Positions 21,505 to 23,951 of a stretch of DNA of 23,951 nt are shown here, one piece after another. The notes beneath the pieces are model-generated. The model did not search any database. It saw only the letters and a list, made by a program, of their open reading frames with translations, and was not told the DNA's origin. Source of the DNA: Candidatus Woesearchaeota archaeon (GTDB lineage Archaea > Nanobdellota > Nanobdellia > Woesearchaeales > 21-14-0-10-32-9). Numbering within the stretch: the first letter of the stretch is position 1; the number at the start of each line of letters is the position of its first letter. The stretch spans positions 1 to 23,951 of the forward strand of contig SKIS01000025.1 of NCBI GenBank assembly GCA_007116295.1, written 5' to 3'. Position numbers and translations under genes: made by a program.

Positions 21505-22245
21505 ATGAAAAGAATTTCTTTAGTTGGAAGGCATGGAAAAATAAATGGCCATTTACATCTTAAAACAAAAAAAGAAGTTGTTTTAATCGTTCACGGATTT
21601 TCCTCTAATAATAGAGGCGGTGCAAAAGATAAAAGTCTTATTTTAGAAAGCATAGGCGTTAGCTCTTTTAGAATAGATCTGGATGATAGAGGAGGTTCAG
21701 AGCTTAGCTTTGAAAAAGAAGCTTGCATTAGTAGCTATGTTGATCAAGTGAATACTTGCATAGATTATTTGAAGAAGGAAGGATTTGAAAAGGTAAGTCT
21801 TTTAGGAACTAGCTTTGGAGGAATAGTGGTTTTAGTTGCCGCCCAAAATAAAGATATAAATAAAATATTTTTGAGATGCCCTGTCTTAGATGCTCATGAG
21901 AGGTTTTTAGCTAAATATAGTGAAGAAGATTTAGCAAAGTATGAGTCAGAAGGTAGAGTTCCTAAAGAGACCTATGAGGGCGACATCATTTATTTTAGTT
22001 ATAATTTAATTGAAGATGCTAAAAAGTATGACCCTAAAGAATACGCTAAAAATATTAGCGCACCTGTTCGAATAGTTCATGGCACCGAAGACGAGCTAGT
22101 GTCAATAAAGCATATAGAAAAGAGACTTGGTTTTTTTGAAAAAATTGAGCTTGTAAAAATAGAGGGTGCCGGACATAGACTCGATGTTGATGGAAGCTGG
22201 GAAGTAGAAGATAGTTTTTTGAAAGATTTTTTTGGAGAAAGTTGA
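21505..22245 (+). CDS. Alpha/beta hydrolase
   Basis: A 246-residue cytoplasmic hydrolase of the serine aminopeptidase S33/esterase type. The oxyanion HGF is at 30-32, the nucleophile elbow GTSFGG at 101-106 gives Ser103, the acid is Asp196 in VHGTEDELV, and the base is His224 in GAGHRLD, so the triad is complete. A short lid region lies at about 128-175. The substrate is unknown; family members cleave esters, thioesters or short peptides. It is first in a two-gene unit: its TGA is followed directly by the ATG of the next gene, which has its own GGAG at 22234-22237. Confidence 0.88.
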   Translation: MKRISLVGRHGKINGHLHLKTKKEVVLIVHGFSSNNRGGAKDKSLILESIGVSSFRIDLDDRGGSELSFEKEACISSYVDQVNTCIDYLKKEGFEKVSLLGTSFGGIVVLVAAQNKDINKIFLRCPVLDAHERFLAKYSEEDLAKYESEGRVPKETYEGDIIYFSYNLIEDAKKYDPKEYAKNISAPVRIVHGTEDELVSIKHIEKRLGFFEKIELVKIEGAGHRLDVDGSWEVEDSFLKDFFGES

Positions 22246-23028
22246 ATGTTAAAAAAGAATTTGAGTTATACTTTAATACCTGATTTCATTTATAATCGTT
22301 ATACCTTAGAGTTATATGTGAGTTCTTCTTTCGATAAGGAAAGCTATAGATATACAAAAAGTTCTAAAGAAGCTTATTTGCTAGATGATTATTATTTGGG
22401 AAAGGCAAACGAATCAGCACATAGAGTTTTTGAAAAGCTCAAAAAGAGTTCTCATGAAATAAAGTGTTTTACAGACTTGAAGCCTGATTTTTATTTTTTG
22501 GTTATGAATCCTTATTTTGGTATTTTCCACGAACATTCAAATATACATGTGATGGCTCAAGCAAATAATATGATGGATTTCAGTTGGGTTAATGTAGATA
22601 CTTTTAAGGAAGCTAATTTGATGAGTTTTTTGACTTATAGTTTTTTAGAAGATTTTTATAGCAGTTTAGGTATAGATACTTCTGCTTTGATCCAATTTGA
22701 CTTTAATAATAAAGGCATTTTTATGAAACAAGAAGTCAACATTGATTTTGGGAAAGCTTCTGATAAGAAAAATAATTTTAATGTTCATCAGCAAAGAGCA
22801 CTTGGAGAAATGTGTTTTTTTAGAGAGCTAAACAAAACATTTGGTGATGAAGGAAGATATAATTTAGAATGCGGATTTAATTTTAGTTTTTATACTAAAA
22901 AGGATAAAGGCGTGTTGAAAAAGCAAGTACATTATCTTCCAAATAAAAATGCTCTGGCTTCTAGTGGTCATTTGTTTTTGAACGGGTTGGTTAAGAAGTG
23001 TTTTGAAAATGGTGTTTGGAAAGTTTAG
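22246..23028 (+). CDS. Unrecognised 260-residue protein downstream of the hydrolase
   Basis: No family recognised. It has no membrane segment and is rich in aromatic residues and predicted strands (FYFLVMNPYFGIFHEHSNIHVMA, LECGFNFSFYTKK). A histidine-rich spot HEHSNIH lies near 95-101, and HQQRALGEMCFFREL near 180-194 looks helical. It starts immediately after the hydrolase stop with GGAG 8 nt before the ATG, so the two should be expressed together, but no functional link can be read. It ends with a 4-nt overlap with the convergent TFE gene. Composition is like its neighbours. Confidence 0.68.
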   Translation: MLKKNLSYTLIPDFIYNRYTLELYVSSSFDKESYRYTKSSKEAYLLDDYYLGKANESAHRVFEKLKKSSHEIKCFTDLKPDFYFLVMNPYFGIFHEHSNIHVMAQANNMMDFSWVNVDTFKEANLMSFLTYSFLEDFYSSLGIDTSALIQFDFNNKGIFMKQEVNIDFGKASDKKNNFNVHQQRALGEMCFFRELNKTFGDEGRYNLECGFNFSFYTKKDKGVLKKQVHYLPNKNALASSGHLFLNGLVKKCFENGVWKV

Positions 23029-23531
23029 GCTTCGCCTTTGTTTTTTTGAAGATCTTTGATGCGTTGTTTTAAGAATTCGATTGTTCTTTGGTTGTCTTGG
23101 AGCGCCATGAGTTGACCGCATTCAGGGCATTTGAAGTTTTGTTGGATGGCTTGGTCAAAATCTGTTCTTGTGCATGCGTTTTTGCACAGATAAAATTGAT
23201 TTTCTTGCTCACGTTTTAGCCTTTCTAAGAGCTTATCAATTTTTTCTTTGTCAATTTTTTCTTTGAGTTGATTGAGCATATTTGATTTTAGATCCCAATA
23301 GCAAATGTACCATCCTTTTATTTTATCTTTTTTTCTTACAAACGTCACTACGTTGTGTTCTAAAAGTTTATATAGTAAGAATCGAGTTCTGTGAATTTCT
23401 AATTCTAATTCTTCTGCTATTATGAATTCACTAATTTTGGTTTTTCCTCTAAGATACATAGCTACATCTACAGCTTCTGATCCCACCAGCTCTGTTACGA
23501 CTTCTTTTAAGAGTTCTTTGTCCGCTATCAT
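23025..23531 (-). CDS. tfe: Transcription factor E (TFE-alpha)
   Basis: A 168-residue archaeal homologue of TFIIE-alpha that stabilises the open promoter complex with RNA polymerase, TBP and TFB. Residues 1-75 form the winged helix (KELLKEVVTELVGSEAVDVA, EELELEIHRTRFLLYKLLEH, GWYICYWDL). A helical linker (about 84-112) follows, and then a zinc ribbon with Cys116, Cys120, Cys135 and Cys138; the first pair is CxxxC rather than the common CxxC. A helical tail ends the protein. The frame is open to 23750, but the region beyond 23608 belongs to the NreA-like gene, and homologues begin near MIADKELL, so 23531 is chosen; an in-frame GTG at 23552 is the alternative. The TATA box near 23591 implies a leader of about 33 nt. 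Confidence 0.92.
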   Translation of the reverse strand: MIADKELLKEVVTELVGSEAVDVAMYLRGKTKISEFIIAEELELEIHRTRFLLYKLLEHNVVTFVRKKDKIKGWYICYWDLKSNMLNQLKEKIDKEKIDKLLERLKREQENQFYLCKNACTRTDFDQAIQQNFKCPECGQLMALQDNQRTIEFLKQRIKDLQKNKGEA

Positions 23532-23586
23532 TTTAGTAGAAATTTTTCCCACCCAACTTATTTTGTAATCATTATGAAGTAAATAC

Positions 23587-23595
23587 ATATATAAA
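23587..23595 (-). promoter_or_regulatory. TATA box of tfe
   Basis: Reads TTTATATAT on the minus strand, just after the NreA-like stop codon. A start near 23564 follows, leaving a 5' leader, unlike the leaderless genes elsewhere in the window. Confidence 0.6.
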
Positions 23596-23607
23596 TGTTT
23601 CGATTTC

Positions 23608-23951
23608 TTATTTGTGCGCACCAAGCGTAGTTTGATATAGCGAGTGCGATAAAGTTTTGCTCTTAGAAAGGAGCTCAACAAAGTTATAGTAGTATGGTTC
23701 TGGTATATAAACCTTTCCTCTATTTTTAACCTCCTCCAAGTCACTAGCAACGAAATAGTTTTTCAAAGCACTTCTAAGCGCCTCTCTAACAACCCAAACC
23801 CCTAAAGAAAACCTATAACCCTTTAAAATAAACCTGAAAACAACAAACCTTCCACTGACCTTTTTTTTAGTGCAAAATTCACTAACCGCAAGCCTAGCAG
23901 CATAATAACCCCCAACAGTGTTTTTAGCATAACCCTTTCTACCAAAATGAG
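23608..23951 (-). CDS. NreA-like DNA repair protein, C-terminal part, 5' end outside window
   Basis: My translation of the minus strand from the right edge gives 113 residues ending at TAA (23608-23610). The stretches VGGYYAARLAVSEF (12-25 of the visible part) and YRFSLGVWVVREALRSAL (45-62) match, from memory, the conserved C-terminal region of the archaeal Nre family (DUF651). Its members help survive DNA damage and bind PCNA through a C-terminal PIP box. Here the end reads QTTLGAHK, with the glutamine and leucine of a PIP box but not the aromatic pair. The gene lies just upstream of tfe in the same direction. It overlaps the spurious N-terminal extension of the tfe frame. The family call is from remembered motifs and needs a profile search. 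Confidence 0.7.
   Translation of the reverse strand, partial: HFGRKGYAKNTVGGYYAARLAVSEFCTKKKVSGRFVVFRFILKGYRFSLGVWVVREALRSALKNYFVASDLEEVKNRGKVYIPEPYYYNFVELLSKSKTLSHSLYQTTLGAHK

Noticed and set aside
23532..23750. N-terminal 73-residue extension of tfe
   Set aside because: It overlaps the NreA-like gene in another frame, lies upstream of the tfe TATA box, and has no similarity to TFE N-termini.
1..23951. tRNA or rRNA genes, CRISPR arrays, insertion sequences
   Set aside because: I saw no T-loop-like GTTCRANYC segments in the spacers, no regularly spaced repeats and no transposase; the spacers are too short to hide most of these.

Overview
This is a compact, AT-rich (about one third GC by eye) archaeal chromosome segment with gene content and small gene sizes typical of a DPANN-type archaeon; something near Woesearchaeota/Pacearchaeota is my guess, and no 16S is present to settle it. 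Archaeal markers are transcription factor E, ribosomal proteins eS1 and eL41, an archaeal-type alanyl-tRNA synthetase, a FlaK-like prepilin peptidase, an NreA-like repair protein, a Dph2 fragment and TATA-box promoters. I see no tRNA, rRNA, insertion sequence or CRISPR array.

Layout. (1) 1-4005, minus strand: one tightly coupled operon reading from a promoter near 4035 through two paralogous membrane-anchored proteins, an RsmC-like methyltransferase, a Kef-type antiporter and a prepilin peptidase cut by the window edge. (2) 4144-7358, plus: alaS coupled to a VTT-domain membrane protein. (3) 7348-9340, minus: lipoate-ligase-like protein and M29 aminopeptidase. (4) 9385-11862, minus: an AbiE-like nucleotidyltransferase/winged-helix pair and an unrecognised 438-residue protein. 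(5) 11891-16018: circularly permuted GTPase, two unknown genes, an RQC-UvrD-HRDC helicase and a GNAT-like protein. (6) 16101-17529, plus: PLDc_N and PspC micro-proteins, then eL41 (33 codons), eS1 and a truncated dph2. (7) 17580-19751: topoisomerase I. (8) 19731-23028: tandem paralogues of unknown family, a transglutaminase-like protein, an alpha/beta hydrolase and an unknown partner. (9) 23025-23951, minus: TFE and the C-terminal part of an NreA-like protein that runs off the right edge.

Two expression regimes can be read from the DNA. First genes of transcription units usually have a TATA-like box centred about 24-28 nt upstream of the start codon, which implies leaderless mRNAs; this rule corrects several starts. 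Genes inside operons start at ATGA overlaps or behind a Shine-Dalgarno-like GGAG/GAGGT. All five convergent junctions abut or overlap, so there is no room for separate terminators there.

Most notable points: the short eL41 gene, the edge-truncated NreA-like gene, a UvrD-family helicase carrying RecQ accessory domains at both ends, a dph2 cut to its first domain, an AlaRS without its C-Ala domain, near-palindromic ATTTAAAT promoter boxes between divergent genes, and two separate tandem duplications of unrecognised families. I did not find a clear, wholly new multi-gene system. The best candidates for new biology are the duplicated cysteine-pair membrane proteins co-transcribed with the prepilin peptidase, and the unknown cluster at 19731-23028.
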